A stretch of DNA of 15,352 bases, taken from assembly GCA_034437215.1 (NCBI GenBank), contig DAOTVC010000001.1, positions 1-15,352 on the forward strand, in the 5' to 3' direction. Origin of the DNA: DAOTVC01 sp034437215 (GTDB lineage: Bacteria; Chloroflexota; Anaerolineae; B4-G1; SLSP01). The translations under genes and the position numbers were made by a program. Shown in pieces: positions 4,814 to 13,121 of this stretch. How positions within the stretch are numbered: position 1 is the first letter of the stretch; each line of letters starts with the position of its first letter. Under the pieces are notes generated by a model. That model worked only from the letters and a program-made list of their open reading frames with translations. It had not been told where the DNA came from and made no database searches.

Positions 4814-6703
4814 ATGACGACTCAAGAGATCGTAGAACTAGAATCTAAACTATCGACGACTGAAGAGCCCCGCCTCAAGATAGAGCTGCTCAACGAGCTG
4901 GCCTGGCTCCTGCGCCAGCAAGATCTGGAGCGGGCCATCGCTCTGAGCGAGGAAGCCTACCACTTGGCGGGGACGGTGGGAGACGAGGACGAGTCCTACG
5001 AGGAGGGCGCCGCCAAGAGTCTGCACCAACTCGGGCGCTTTCACCTCTGGCGGGCCGAATTCAAGCCCGCCATCCGCTACTTCCTCGATGCACGGGCGCT
5101 CTACGCGAAGCTCGGCGACCGGGAGAATGTGGGCTGGCAGTTAGGTTACATCGGTGCCGTCTACGGCCGTTCTGGAAACCTGCCCGAGGCGTTGGAGTAC
5201 CTGATCGCGGCTCAGAAGATCTACGTCGAGGTCGGCAACCGGGAGCTGGAGGCGTCGGGTCTCAACAACCTGGGCTATTCCTACGTCCTTCTGGGACAGC
5301 CCGCCGAGGGCCTACCCCACCTGGAAAAGAGTCTACGCCTCTTACAGGAGCTGAATCTACACCGGGAGCAGATGTGGGTCTTCGACAGCCTCTGTCACGC
5401 CCATCTGAGTCTCGAACACTATCCGGAGGCCCTGGAGTGCGGCCTGCAGAGCGTGCGGGTCGCGCAGGAGACCGAGGAGCCTTTGGGCGAGGCCGGGAGT
5501 CTCATCACCGTGGGTGAGGTTTACCTGGGGATGGGCGAGTCGGGACGGGCGTTGGAGTACCTCCGGCAGGCTCTGGAGATCGCGGAGAGCCGTCACTTCC
5601 GGCGGGAGCACGCCCGCGCGCTGGAGCGCATGGGCGAGGTCTACCGGCGACAGGGGGAGATGGAGGAAGCGGCTCGCCGGCTGCAGACCGCCCTCGACGT
5701 GGCGCACGAGATTGGGGACAAGGAGCTGGAGGCGCGAGTGCATCACACCTTCAGCCTGGTTAAGGAGAAGGAGCAGCTGGGAGAGGCCCTCACGCACTTC
5801 AAGGCATTCCACACACTGAAGGAGGAGGTCTTCAACGAGCAGGCCGACAACCGGTTGAAGACCCTGCAGGTGGCCTACGAGGTGGAGACCGCGCAGCGGG
5901 AGGCCGCCATCGCTCATCTGAAGAACGTGGCGCTGCAGGAGGAGATCAAAGAGCGCCAGCAGGCGGAGATGGCCTTGCAGGAGGAGATCGCCGCCCATCA
6001 GGCTCTCATTGCCGACCTCGATGCCTTTGCCCACATGGTGGCCCACGATCTGAAGAATCCCATTCACACCGTCGCCGGCTACAGTGAGGTCCTGCAGGAC
6101 CGGCTTGCGGATCGGGAGGACGCGCTCCTGGTGGAGGTGGAGTTCGCCGGAATGATTCACGAGGCGGTCTTCGAGATGAGCTCTATCATCGACACGATGT
6201 TGCTCCTCGCCCGGGTCCGGCGCGAGGACGTCGAGCAGGAGGTGCTGGAGATGGGACCCCTCGTGGCGGCTGCCGAGCGGCGGCTCGAGCGCCTGCTGCA
6301 GGAGAGCCAGGGTGAGATCGTGAAGCCGGAGTCGTGGCCTGTGGCGTGGGGCTACGGACCGTGGGTGGAGGAGGTCTGGGAGAATTATCTGAGCAACGCT
6401 CTGAAGTATGGCGGGCGCCCACCTCGTGTGGAGGTGGGGGCGACGGTGCAGCCGGACGGCAGGGTGAAGTTCTGGGTGCGCGACCACGGCCCGGGGGTGA
6501 GCGAGGAGCAGCGAACCTCTCTCTTCACCCCTTTCACGCGCCTCCGGCGCAGGGGACAGGAGGGCCATGGCCTGGGCCTCTCTATCGTGCAGCGTATTAT
6601 CGACAAGCTGGGGGGAGAGGTAGGGGTCGAGAGCAGGCCGGGTGAGGGCAGTACCTTCTTCTTCACGTTGCCCGCTGAGGAATCAGCGGAGGCCCAAAAA
6701 TGA
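4814..6703 (+). CDS. Soluble TPR-sensor histidine kinase, first of three tandem paralogues
   Basis: The 629-residue kinase has no signal peptide or membrane segment, so it should be cytosolic. Residues about 15-330 are TPR helical repeats (for example the block near IGAVYGRSG and the one near LGYSYVLLG), which usually bind proteins or peptides. A coiled coil follows (about 345-400). The DHp domain has AHDLKNPIHT with phospho-acceptor H411. The ATPase domain shows ENYLSNALKYGG (N528), DHGPG (D557) and GHGLGLSI (from G584), so all key boxes are present. No receiver domain is fused and no response regulator lies nearby. Compared with its two paralogues, the coiled coil lacks exactly seven residues and the DHp loop has an extra Val-Glu from a GTGGAG duplication (6131-6142). 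The ATG at 4814 has GGGAAGG close upstream. The stop overlaps the next gene (ATGA). Confidence 0.9.
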   Translation: MTTQEIVELESKLSTTEEPRLKIELLNELAWLLRQQDLERAIALSEEAYHLAGTVGDEDESYEEGAAKSLHQLGRFHLWRAEFKPAIRYFLDARALYAKLGDRENVGWQLGYIGAVYGRSGNLPEALEYLIAAQKIYVEVGNRELEASGLNNLGYSYVLLGQPAEGLPHLEKSLRLLQELNLHREQMWVFDSLCHAHLSLEHYPEALECGLQSVRVAQETEEPLGEAGSLITVGEVYLGMGESGRALEYLRQALEIAESRHFRREHARALERMGEVYRRQGEMEEAARRLQTALDVAHEIGDKELEARVHHTFSLVKEKEQLGEALTHFKAFHTLKEEVFNEQADNRLKTLQVAYEVETAQREAAIAHLKNVALQEEIKERQQAEMALQEEIAAHQALIADLDAFAHMVAHDLKNPIHTVAGYSEVLQDRLADREDALLVEVEFAGMIHEAVFEMSSIIDTMLLLARVRREDVEQEVLEMGPLVAAAERRLERLLQESQGEIVKPESWPVAWGYGPWVEEVWENYLSNALKYGGRPPRVEVGATVQPDGRVKFWVRDHGPGVSEEQRTSLFTPFTRLRRRGQEGHGLGLSIVQRIIDKLGGEVGVESRPGEGSTFFFTLPAEESAEAQK

Positions 6704-8616
6704 GCGAGGAAGTTCTACGACTGGAGGCGGAACTCGCCACTACCACGACCAGGGAGCCGCGGCTCAGAATTGAGCTGCTCAACGAGCTGGCCTGGTTGCT
6801 GTGTGAAGCGGATCTGGGACGGGCCATCGCTCTGAGCCAGGAGGCCCGCCGTCTGGGAGAGGAGCTGGCGGCCCGCGGAGAGCCCTACGACGAAGGCTTG
6901 GCTCGAACTCTGCACCACCTGGGACGCTTCTACATGTGGTCGTCGGATTTCGGCTCTGCGATCTCCTATTTTTCACAGGCGCGCCTCCTCTACGAACAGT
7001 TGGAGGACCTCGAAGCCGTTGCCGCTCAAATCAGCTATATCGGCTCGGCTTACGGGCGTTCGGGCAACTACGCCGAGGGGCTTCGCTACCTCATCGAAGC
7101 CCAGGAGATGCTGGCGGAGTTGCACGATCGGAATCTTGAAGCTCAAGCCCTCAACGACATCGGCTATACCTACGTCCTTACAGGACGACCGGCGGAGGCA
7201 CTGCCCTATCTCGAGAAGAGTTTAGAGATCTACAGGGATTTTGAGAATATCCACGGACAGTCCCTCGCGTTGGATAGCCTCTGCCGTGCGCATCTGGACC
7301 TGGGGCACCTTGATGACGCCCTCGCTTGTGGATTGGAAAGCCTGTCCTGCGCCGGCGCCGGTGGGTTGAGAAGGGCAGAATCTCTCTTGGCCGTGGGTGA
7401 GGTCTATCTGGCGCTGCAGAATGATCTCCAGGCGTTGAACTACTTTCAGCAGAGCCTGGCGATCGCACTGGAGCAGCAGTACCGGTGCGAGAGTGCGCAG
7501 GCCAGGGAGCGCATCGGGCAGATCTACCGGCGGCAGGGCAGACTGGAGGATGCGGTACTCGAGATGCAGCTGGCGGTCGAGACGGCTCACGCCATCGGCA
7601 GCGCCGAGCTGGAGGCGCAGGCCCACCGCAGCCTGGCCCGGGTCTACCATCTCCAGGAGGACGACCGCAAGGCGCTGGCGCATCTTGAGACCTACCACGC
7701 GCTGCAGGAGCAGGTCTTCAACGAGGAGACCGACCGGCGTCTGCAGACCCTGCAGGTAGCCTACGAGGCAGAGTCCGCGCGGCGAGAGGCGGTGGTTGCC
7801 CGGGCGCAGAACGTGGCCCTACAGGAGGAGATCCAAGAGCGACATCTGGCGGAGCAGGCCCTGCAGCAGACCAACGCCCGCCTGGAGGAGGAGATCGCCG
7901 CCCACCAGGAGCTGATCGCCGATCTCGACGCCTTTGCCCACATGGTGGCCCACGATCTCAAGAACCCCATCCATACGATTGCCGGCTTCAGTGAAGTTCT
8001 GCAGGAGCGGCTCGCGGACCGCAACGACGTGCTTCTGGTGGAGTTCGTGGGGATCATCCACGAGACGGCCTTGCAGATGGGCCGCATCATCGACACCATG
8101 TTGCTCCTGGCGAGGATGCGGGAGGAGGAGGTTCAGGGTGAGGTGGTGGAGATGGGGCCTCTGGTGGAGGCGGCGGAGAGGCGCCTCAGCAGGATGCTGC
8201 AGGAGTCCCACGGGGCGATCGTGAAGCCGGAGTTCTGGCCTGTGGCGTGGGGCTACGGGCCGTGGGTGGAGGAGGTCTGGGAGAACTACCTGAGCAACGC
8301 CCTGAAGTACGGCGGGCGCCCGCCCCGCGTGGAGGTGGGGGCGACGGTGCAGCCGGAAGGCTGCGTGAAGTTCTGGGTGCGCGATAACGGACCGGGCTTC
8401 AGCGCTCAGCAGGCTGAACGCCTCTTCAAGCCCTTCTCGCAGCTGCAGAAGGGAGATCGTCGGGGGCATGGCCTGGGGCTCTCTATCGTGAAGCGCATCG
8501 TCGATAAGCTGGGCGGTAAGGTGGGCGTAGAGAGTGCGCCGGTCGGGGGAAGCACCTTCTACTTCACCCTACCCACGGCTCCCGATTCAGCCGTCGAGCA
8601 GGGAAGGGGCCAGTGA
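6700..8616 (+). CDS. Soluble TPR-sensor histidine kinase, second tandem paralogue
   Basis: This 638-residue protein has the same plan as its neighbours: TPR helical repeats (about residues 15-340), a coiled coil with the extra heptad QTNARLE, DHp motif AHDLKNPIHT with H418, then ENYLSNALKYGG, DNGPG and GHGLGLSI of the HATPase domain. The catalytic part is close in DNA sequence to the first copy: by hand count about 13 mismatches in 164 bases (6320-6483 against 8221-8384), mostly at third positions. This suggests recent duplication or gene conversion. The TPR part differs more, including a looser stretch around CAGAGGLRRAES, so the copies may sense different partners. The ATG at 6700 overlaps the previous stop by four bases and has GCGGAGG at 6686-6692. 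No signal peptide, membrane span or receiver domain is seen. Confidence 0.9.
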   Translation: MSEEVLRLEAELATTTTREPRLRIELLNELAWLLCEADLGRAIALSQEARRLGEELAARGEPYDEGLARTLHHLGRFYMWSSDFGSAISYFSQARLLYEQLEDLEAVAAQISYIGSAYGRSGNYAEGLRYLIEAQEMLAELHDRNLEAQALNDIGYTYVLTGRPAEALPYLEKSLEIYRDFENIHGQSLALDSLCRAHLDLGHLDDALACGLESLSCAGAGGLRRAESLLAVGEVYLALQNDLQALNYFQQSLAIALEQQYRCESAQARERIGQIYRRQGRLEDAVLEMQLAVETAHAIGSAELEAQAHRSLARVYHLQEDDRKALAHLETYHALQEQVFNEETDRRLQTLQVAYEAESARREAVVARAQNVALQEEIQERHLAEQALQQTNARLEEEIAAHQELIADLDAFAHMVAHDLKNPIHTIAGFSEVLQERLADRNDVLLVEFVGIIHETALQMGRIIDTMLLLARMREEEVQGEVVEMGPLVEAAERRLSRMLQESHGAIVKPEFWPVAWGYGPWVEEVWENYLSNALKYGGRPPRVEVGATVQPEGCVKFWVRDNGPGFSAQQAERLFKPFSQLQKGDRRGHGLGLSIVKRIVDKLGGKVGVESAPVGGSTFYFTLPTAPDSAVEQGRGQ

Positions 8617-10523
8617 TGGCGGTCGATCTCGCAAGGTTGGAGGCTGAACTCGCGGCAACCGAGGAGCCGCGCCGCAGGATAGATCTCCTCAACGAGCTCT
8701 CCTGGGCGCTGCGCGAGGAGGATCTCGAACGGGCCATTGCGTTGGGCTGCGAAGCACAACGGCTGGCCGAGGGGGTTGATCCGCCCTACGACGAAGGGTT
8801 GGCCCGCACCTCGCACCAGCTGGGTCGCTTCCACATGTGGTTGGCGGATTTCGGGGTGGCGCTGGACTACTTCTCGACCGCTCGAGCCCTCTACGAGAAG
8901 CTGGGGGATCGCAAGGCGGCTACCCAACAGATCAGCTACACCGGTGTGGCCTACGGACGCTCGGGTAACTACGCCGAAGCCCTCCGGTACCTCATCGAGG
9001 CCCAGGAGGTACTGGAGGAGCTGAGAGAGCCCCACCTGGAGGCCCTGGGGCTCAACAGCATCGGCTACATCTACGTCCTCACCGGGCAACCGGCAGAGGC
9101 CCTGCCCTATCTCGAGAAGAGCTTGCGCATCTTCCGCGCACTGGCAGACGCCGGTCAGCAGACGTGGGTCCTGGATAGTCTCTGCCGTGCTCACCTGGAG
9201 TTGCAGAACTACGATCAGGCGTTGGCCTACGGGTTGGAGAGCGTCGCCCTCGCGCGGGAGAACGAGGTGTACCTGGGACGGGTGGAGTGCCTGCTCTCCG
9301 TGGGTGAGGTCTATCTGGCGATGGACGACGACGTCCAAGCGCTGGCGTACTTTCAACAGGCCCTTAAGATTGCGCTGGCACAGCAATTCCGGCGGGAGAG
9401 CGCTAAGGCGCGCGAGCGTATCGGAGAGGTGCATCGTCGACGGGGACGGCTTGAGGAAGCGCTCGCTGAGTTGCAACAGGCGGCCGAGAACGCGGAAGCG
9501 ATCGAGGACAAAGAGCTGGAGGCGCAGGTCCACCGCAGCCTCTCTCTCATCTATCGTCAGCAGGGGGACTATCCCCGGGCCTTGGTGCACTTCGAGGCCT
9601 TCGACCTCTTGAACGAGGCCGTCTTCAATGAGAAGGCCGACAATCGCCTGAAGACTCTGCAGGTGGCCTACGAGGCAGAGACGGCACGACGCGAAGCGGC
9701 GGTGGTGCGGATGAAAAACTTGGCCCTGCAGGAGGAGATCGAGGAGCGGCAGCGAGCGGAAGAGGCCCTGCAGCATACCAATCTGCGGCTCCAGGAGGAG
9801 ATTGCAGCGCACCAGGAGCTCATCGCCGACCTGGATGCCTTTGCCCACGTGGTCGCTCACGACCTGAAGAACCCCATCCACACCATCGCCGGTTACAGCG
9901 AGGCCCTGCAGGACCGGTTGGTGGAGGGGGAGGATAACCTGTTGATAGAGTTCGCAGGCATGATCCACGAGACGGCCTTCAAGATGAGCCACATCATCGA
10001 TACCATGCTTCTCCTGGCCCGAATGGGCAAGGAGGAGGTCGACGTCGAGGTGCTCGAGATGGGACCCATCGTGGAGGCTGCGGAACAGAGGTTGGTGCGG
10101 ATGCTCCGGGAGTCCGGAGCGGAGATTGCGAAACCGGAGACCTGGCCCGCCGCGTGGGGCTATGGTCCCTGGGTGGAGGAGGTCTGGGAGAACTACTTGA
10201 GCAATGCCCTGAAGTACGGCGGGCGTCCCCCTCGCGTGGAGCTGGGTGCGACTCGCCAGGCGAACGGTATGGTGCAGTTCTGGGTACGGGACAACGGATT
10301 GGGCTTCAGCCCCCGGCAGGCCGACCGCCTCTTCAAGCCCTTCTCGCAGCTGCAGCAGGAGGGACGCCGCGGGCACGGATTGGGTCTCTCCATCGTCAAG
10401 CGTATTGTCGACAAGTTGGGCGGTGAGGTAGGCGTGACGGTCACGTCAGGTGAGGGGAGTACCTTCTACTTCACCCTGCCTGCCGCCGGCGAGCAGGAGC
10501 AGGATAGAATCAACGGAGAGTAG
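8616..10523 (+). CDS. Soluble TPR-sensor histidine kinase, third tandem paralogue
   Basis: The ATG at 8616 gives 635 residues and overlaps the previous stop as TGATG; a GTG at 8613 would add one residue and is less likely. TPR repeats span about residues 10-335, followed by a coiled coil with the heptad HTNLRLQ, DHp motif AHDLKNPIHT with H415, then ENYLSNALKYGG and the G2 motif GHGLGLSI. The G1 box reads DNGLG where the second copy has DNGPG; the D and the two G residues are kept, so activity is expected. It is the most diverged of the three in its catalytic domain at DNA level. It is cytosolic, with no receiver domain. The gap to the amphi-Trp gene is 5 bases, so they are almost certainly on one mRNA. 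The response regulator must be encoded elsewhere, or the kinases signal to one another or to a non-standard partner. Confidence 0.9.
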   Translation: MAVDLARLEAELAATEEPRRRIDLLNELSWALREEDLERAIALGCEAQRLAEGVDPPYDEGLARTSHQLGRFHMWLADFGVALDYFSTARALYEKLGDRKAATQQISYTGVAYGRSGNYAEALRYLIEAQEVLEELREPHLEALGLNSIGYIYVLTGQPAEALPYLEKSLRIFRALADAGQQTWVLDSLCRAHLELQNYDQALAYGLESVALARENEVYLGRVECLLSVGEVYLAMDDDVQALAYFQQALKIALAQQFRRESAKARERIGEVHRRRGRLEEALAELQQAAENAEAIEDKELEAQVHRSLSLIYRQQGDYPRALVHFEAFDLLNEAVFNEKADNRLKTLQVAYEAETARREAAVVRMKNLALQEEIEERQRAEEALQHTNLRLQEEIAAHQELIADLDAFAHVVAHDLKNPIHTIAGYSEALQDRLVEGEDNLLIEFAGMIHETAFKMSHIIDTMLLLARMGKEEVDVEVLEMGPIVEAAEQRLVRMLRESGAEIAKPETWPAAWGYGPWVEEVWENYLSNALKYGGRPPRVELGATRQANGMVQFWVRDNGLGFSPRQADRLFKPFSQLQQEGRRGHGLGLSIVKRIVDKLGGEVGVTVTSGEGSTFYFTLPAAGEQEQDRINGE

Positions 10524-10528
10524 AGACT

Positions 10529-10801
10529 ATGTCAAAGAAGACAACGCTGTTCAAGAGTGAAGAACGCCACGATCTACGGGAGGTCGCTGCCTTCTTGCGT
10601 GAGCTCGCCGATCGGCTGGAGAGCGGCGAGGTGGTGTTGCAACAGGGTGATCGTGAGGTGAACGTCCGGTTGCCCGATCGCGTCGAGCTGGAGATCGAGG
10701 TCGAGAAGAAGGAGAAGAAGCGCAAGACGAAGCACAGCCTCGAGATCGAGATCGAGTGGAAGGAGGGGGACTTCTCAGGAGGTCCCGTGACGTTAGGATA
10801 G
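10529..10801 (+). CDS. Amphi-Trp domain-containing protein
   Basis: This 90-residue protein fits the amphi-Trp family, small proteins of unknown function found in bacteria and archaea. The N-terminal helix (KSEERHDLREVAAFLRELA) is followed by a Gly turn, a strand ending in the basic/acidic VRLPDRVELEIEVEKK, a highly charged KKEKKRKTK stretch and the alternating strand LEIEIEWKEG with the characteristic Trp (W77). There is no signal peptide or membrane segment. GGAGAG lies 9-14 bases before the ATG, inside the end of the kinase gene. The gene sits between the third kinase (5-base gap) and the GH4 gene (2-base gap), so it is co-expressed with both. Its role is unknown; a partner or adaptor of the kinases is a guess from position only. 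Confidence 0.8.
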   Translation: MSKKTTLFKSEERHDLREVAAFLRELADRLESGEVVLQQGDREVNVRLPDRVELEIEVEKKEKKRKTKHSLEIEIEWKEGDFSGGPVTLG

Positions 10802-10803
10802 CC

Positions 10804-12105
10804 ATGCCCGCCCTGAAGATCGCCGTCATCGGGGGCGGCTCCACCTATACACCCGAGTTGATCTCCGGCTTTCTCGACCGGCAGGCGAGCATCCCCCTCG
10901 CCGAGATCCGGCTCATGGACATCGACGCCGAGCGGCTGGAGGTGGTAGGGCGCTTCGTCCAACGGATGGCTGCCGCTCGCGATGCTCCCTTCGAGGTGAC
11001 GTTGACCACCGAGCGGCGCGCAGCGCTGGAGGGTGCTGACTACGTCATCACGCAGCTGCGCGTGGGCGGGATGGAGGCGCGCCGCGAGGACGAGTACCTG
11101 GGCCGCCGCCACGGTCTCGTGGGGCAGGAGACGACGGGTGTGGGGGGGATGGCAAAGGCGCTGCGTACCCTGCCCGTCATCCTCGACGTCGCCGCGGAGA
11201 TGCGGGAGGTCGCCCCCGGCGCCCTGCTCGTCAACTTTGCCAACCCCTCGGGGCTCATCACCGAGGGGCTCTCCCGCTACGCGCCGGAGGTCGCCGCCGT
11301 GGGGCTCTGCAACGCCCCCTTCCACACCAAGATGGTCATCCTCGAGGCCCTCAGGGAGCGGACGGGGCTGGATCTCCCTCCCGAGAAGGTCGAACTCGAC
11401 GTCCTGGGGCTCAACCACCTCTCCTGGTACCGGGGTTTCCTGGTGGAGGGGCAGGATCTCTGGCCCGAAGTGCTGACCGCCTACGTGGACCGGCTGCGCT
11501 CCCAACCCCAACCGGAGTGGAGCCCGGCGACCATCGAGGCGCTGGGCATGATCCCCAACTACTATCTCGAGTACTACTACCAGACCGCGGGGAAGATCGC
11601 TGCGCAGGCGCAATGGCCCCCCTCGCGCGCCGAGGAGGTGATGGCGATCGAGGGGGAGCTGCTGGACCAGTACGCAGAGCCCGAGCGCGTCGAGCCGCCG
11701 GAGACGTTGATGGAGCGGGGCGGCGCCTACTACTCCACCGTTGCGGCCCAGCTCATCAGCGCGCACCACAACGACCTCGGGGAGGTGCACGTGGTCAACG
11801 TCCCCCACCGGGGCGCCGTGCGGGGCTGGCCCGCGAGCTGGGTGCTGGAGCTGCCCTGCCGCGTGGGGGCGGCGGGCGTTGAGCCGCTGCCCACGTCCCC
11901 CCTGCCGCCGGTGGCCTTCGGGCTGCTGGCCCACGTCAAGGCCTACGAGCTGCTGACCGTCGAGGCGGCAGTCCACGGTGACCGCCGGGCGGCGCACCAG
12001 GCGCTGCTGGTCCACCCCCTCGGACCGCCCGCCGGCGAGGTCGCTCGCGTGCTGGACGACCTGCTCGAGACCCACCGGCGCTACCTACCCCGCTTCTGGG
12101 CGTAG
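10804..12105 (+). CDS. 6-phospho-beta-glucosidase, glycoside hydrolase family 4
   Basis: The 433-residue enzyme should hydrolyse 6-phospho-beta-glucosides (such as cellobiose-6-phosphate) to glucose-6-phosphate and an aglycone, using NAD+ and a divalent metal. Visible motifs are the Rossmann start IAVIGGGSTYTPELI (residues 6-20), QLRVGGMEARREDE (84-97), GQETTGVGGMAKALRTLP (107-124), FANPSG (145-150), GLCNAP (C169, N170) and GLNHLSW (H205). 'CN.P' after GLC is the signature of the 6-phospho-beta-glucosidase branch (CelF, LicH, BglT), and the length is typical. The ATG at 10804 lies 2 bases after the amphi-Trp stop; a GTG at 10756 in the same frame would overlap that gene by 46 bases and add residues outside the family start. 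The next gene, a sugar kinase, begins 20 bases downstream. No PTS gene is in the window to make its phosphorylated substrate. Confidence 0.92.
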   Translation: MPALKIAVIGGGSTYTPELISGFLDRQASIPLAEIRLMDIDAERLEVVGRFVQRMAAARDAPFEVTLTTERRAALEGADYVITQLRVGGMEARREDEYLGRRHGLVGQETTGVGGMAKALRTLPVILDVAAEMREVAPGALLVNFANPSGLITEGLSRYAPEVAAVGLCNAPFHTKMVILEALRERTGLDLPPEKVELDVLGLNHLSWYRGFLVEGQDLWPEVLTAYVDRLRSQPQPEWSPATIEALGMIPNYYLEYYYQTAGKIAAQAQWPPSRAEEVMAIEGELLDQYAEPERVEPPETLMERGGAYYSTVAAQLISAHHNDLGEVHVVNVPHRGAVRGWPASWVLELPCRVGAAGVEPLPTSPLPPVAFGLLAHVKAYELLTVEAAVHGDRRAAHQALLVHPLGPPAGEVARVLDDLLETHRRYLPRFWA

Positions 12106-12125
12106 GTGGGAGCCTCTAACATTCC

Positions 12126-13121
12126 ATGAGTCGTTACTTTCTAGGCGTCGACATCGGCGGCACGAAGAGCCACGCCCTCATCGCCGACGGGGAGGGGCGC
12201 GCCGTCGGCTTCGCCCGCACCGGCGTCGGCAATCCCGAGGTCGTGGGGTGGGAGGGGCTGCAGGAGGTACTCCACGCCCTCGTCGCTGAGGCCCTCCTCT
12301 CCGCCTCTCTCACTCCCGAGCAGCTGGTGGGGGCCGGCTTCGGGGTGGCGGGCTACGACTGGCCCAGTGACCGGGAGCCCACCCGGCAGGCCATCGCCTC
12401 CCTCGACCTCGCTGCTCCCTGGGACTTCGTCAACGACACGCTGTTGGGCCTCCTTGCGGGCGCCCGGAAGGGGTGGGGCGTGGCCCTCGTCGCCGGAACG
12501 GGGAACAACTGCCGCGGGCGAGATCCCGAGGGGCGGGAGGGGCGCGTCGTGGGCAGCGGCGGGCGGCTGGGCGAGTACGGCGGCGCCGGGGAGATCGTGG
12601 CCCGCGCCGTGCAGGCCGTCTCCCGGGCCTGGTCCCTCCGTGCACCCCCCACCCGGCTGACCCAGGCCTTCGTCGACCTCACGCAGACCCGCGACGCGGC
12701 TCACCTCCTCGAGTCCCTGATGCGGGGGCAGTGCCGGCTCAGCGCCGAGGCGGCCCGCCTCGTCGTCGCCGTCGCCCTGGAGGGTGACGCTGTGGCGCAG
12801 GGGATCATCCGCTGGTCGGGGCGGGAGCTGGGCAGCCTCGCCGTCGGCGTCATCCGCCAGCTGGATCTGCAGCCCCTCGCCTTCGACGTCGTGCTCATGG
12901 GCAGCGTCTTCAACGTCGGGCCGCTGCTCATCGAGCCCCTGCAGGAGACGATTCGGGCGGAGGCCCCCGGCGCCGAGCTCGTGCGTCTCACCGCGTCGCC
13001 CGTCGTGGGCGCCGTCCTGCTCGGGATGGAGGCGGCGGGGCGGGATCCCCAACCGGCCCGCACCCGCCTCTTCGAGACGCTGCCCCAACTACTTGCCGTG
13101 ATGGAAGGGGAGGGGGCGTGA
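12126..13121 (+). CDS. BadF/BadG/BcrA/BcrD-type sugar kinase, N-acetylglucosamine kinase-like
   Basis: The 331-residue protein belongs to the ASKHA (actin-like ATPase) fold. It shows the phosphate-1 motif VDIGGTKSHALIAD (D9), a likely catalytic Asp in FVNDTLLGLLAG (D104), the phosphate-2 motif GTGNNC (124-129), a GSGGRLGEYGGAG loop and the adenosine motif LMGSVFNVGPLL. Length and motifs fit NagK-type kinases that phosphorylate amino sugars or glucose at O-6; the family also includes dehydratase activators, but the required cysteine ligands for a shared [4Fe-4S] cluster are not evident. Next to a 6-phospho-glycosidase it may phosphorylate a disaccharide or salvage a released sugar. The Shine-Dalgarno site (GGTGGGAG, 12105-12112) is 13 bases from the ATG, longer than usual. 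The stop overlaps the cupin start by four bases (GTGA). Confidence 0.85.
   Translation: MSRYFLGVDIGGTKSHALIADGEGRAVGFARTGVGNPEVVGWEGLQEVLHALVAEALLSASLTPEQLVGAGFGVAGYDWPSDREPTRQAIASLDLAAPWDFVNDTLLGLLAGARKGWGVALVAGTGNNCRGRDPEGREGRVVGSGGRLGEYGGAGEIVARAVQAVSRAWSLRAPPTRLTQAFVDLTQTRDAAHLLESLMRGQCRLSAEAARLVVAVALEGDAVAQGIIRWSGRELGSLAVGVIRQLDLQPLAFDVVLMGSVFNVGPLLIEPLQETIRAEAPGAELVRLTASPVVGAVLLGMEAAGRDPQPARTRLFETLPQLLAVMEGEGA

Noticed and set aside
8559..10376. Long minus-strand open frame of 605 residues opposite the third kinase
   Set aside because: It mirrors the coding pattern of the plus-strand kinase, and similar mirror frames occur opposite the other two copies; no independent motif is present.
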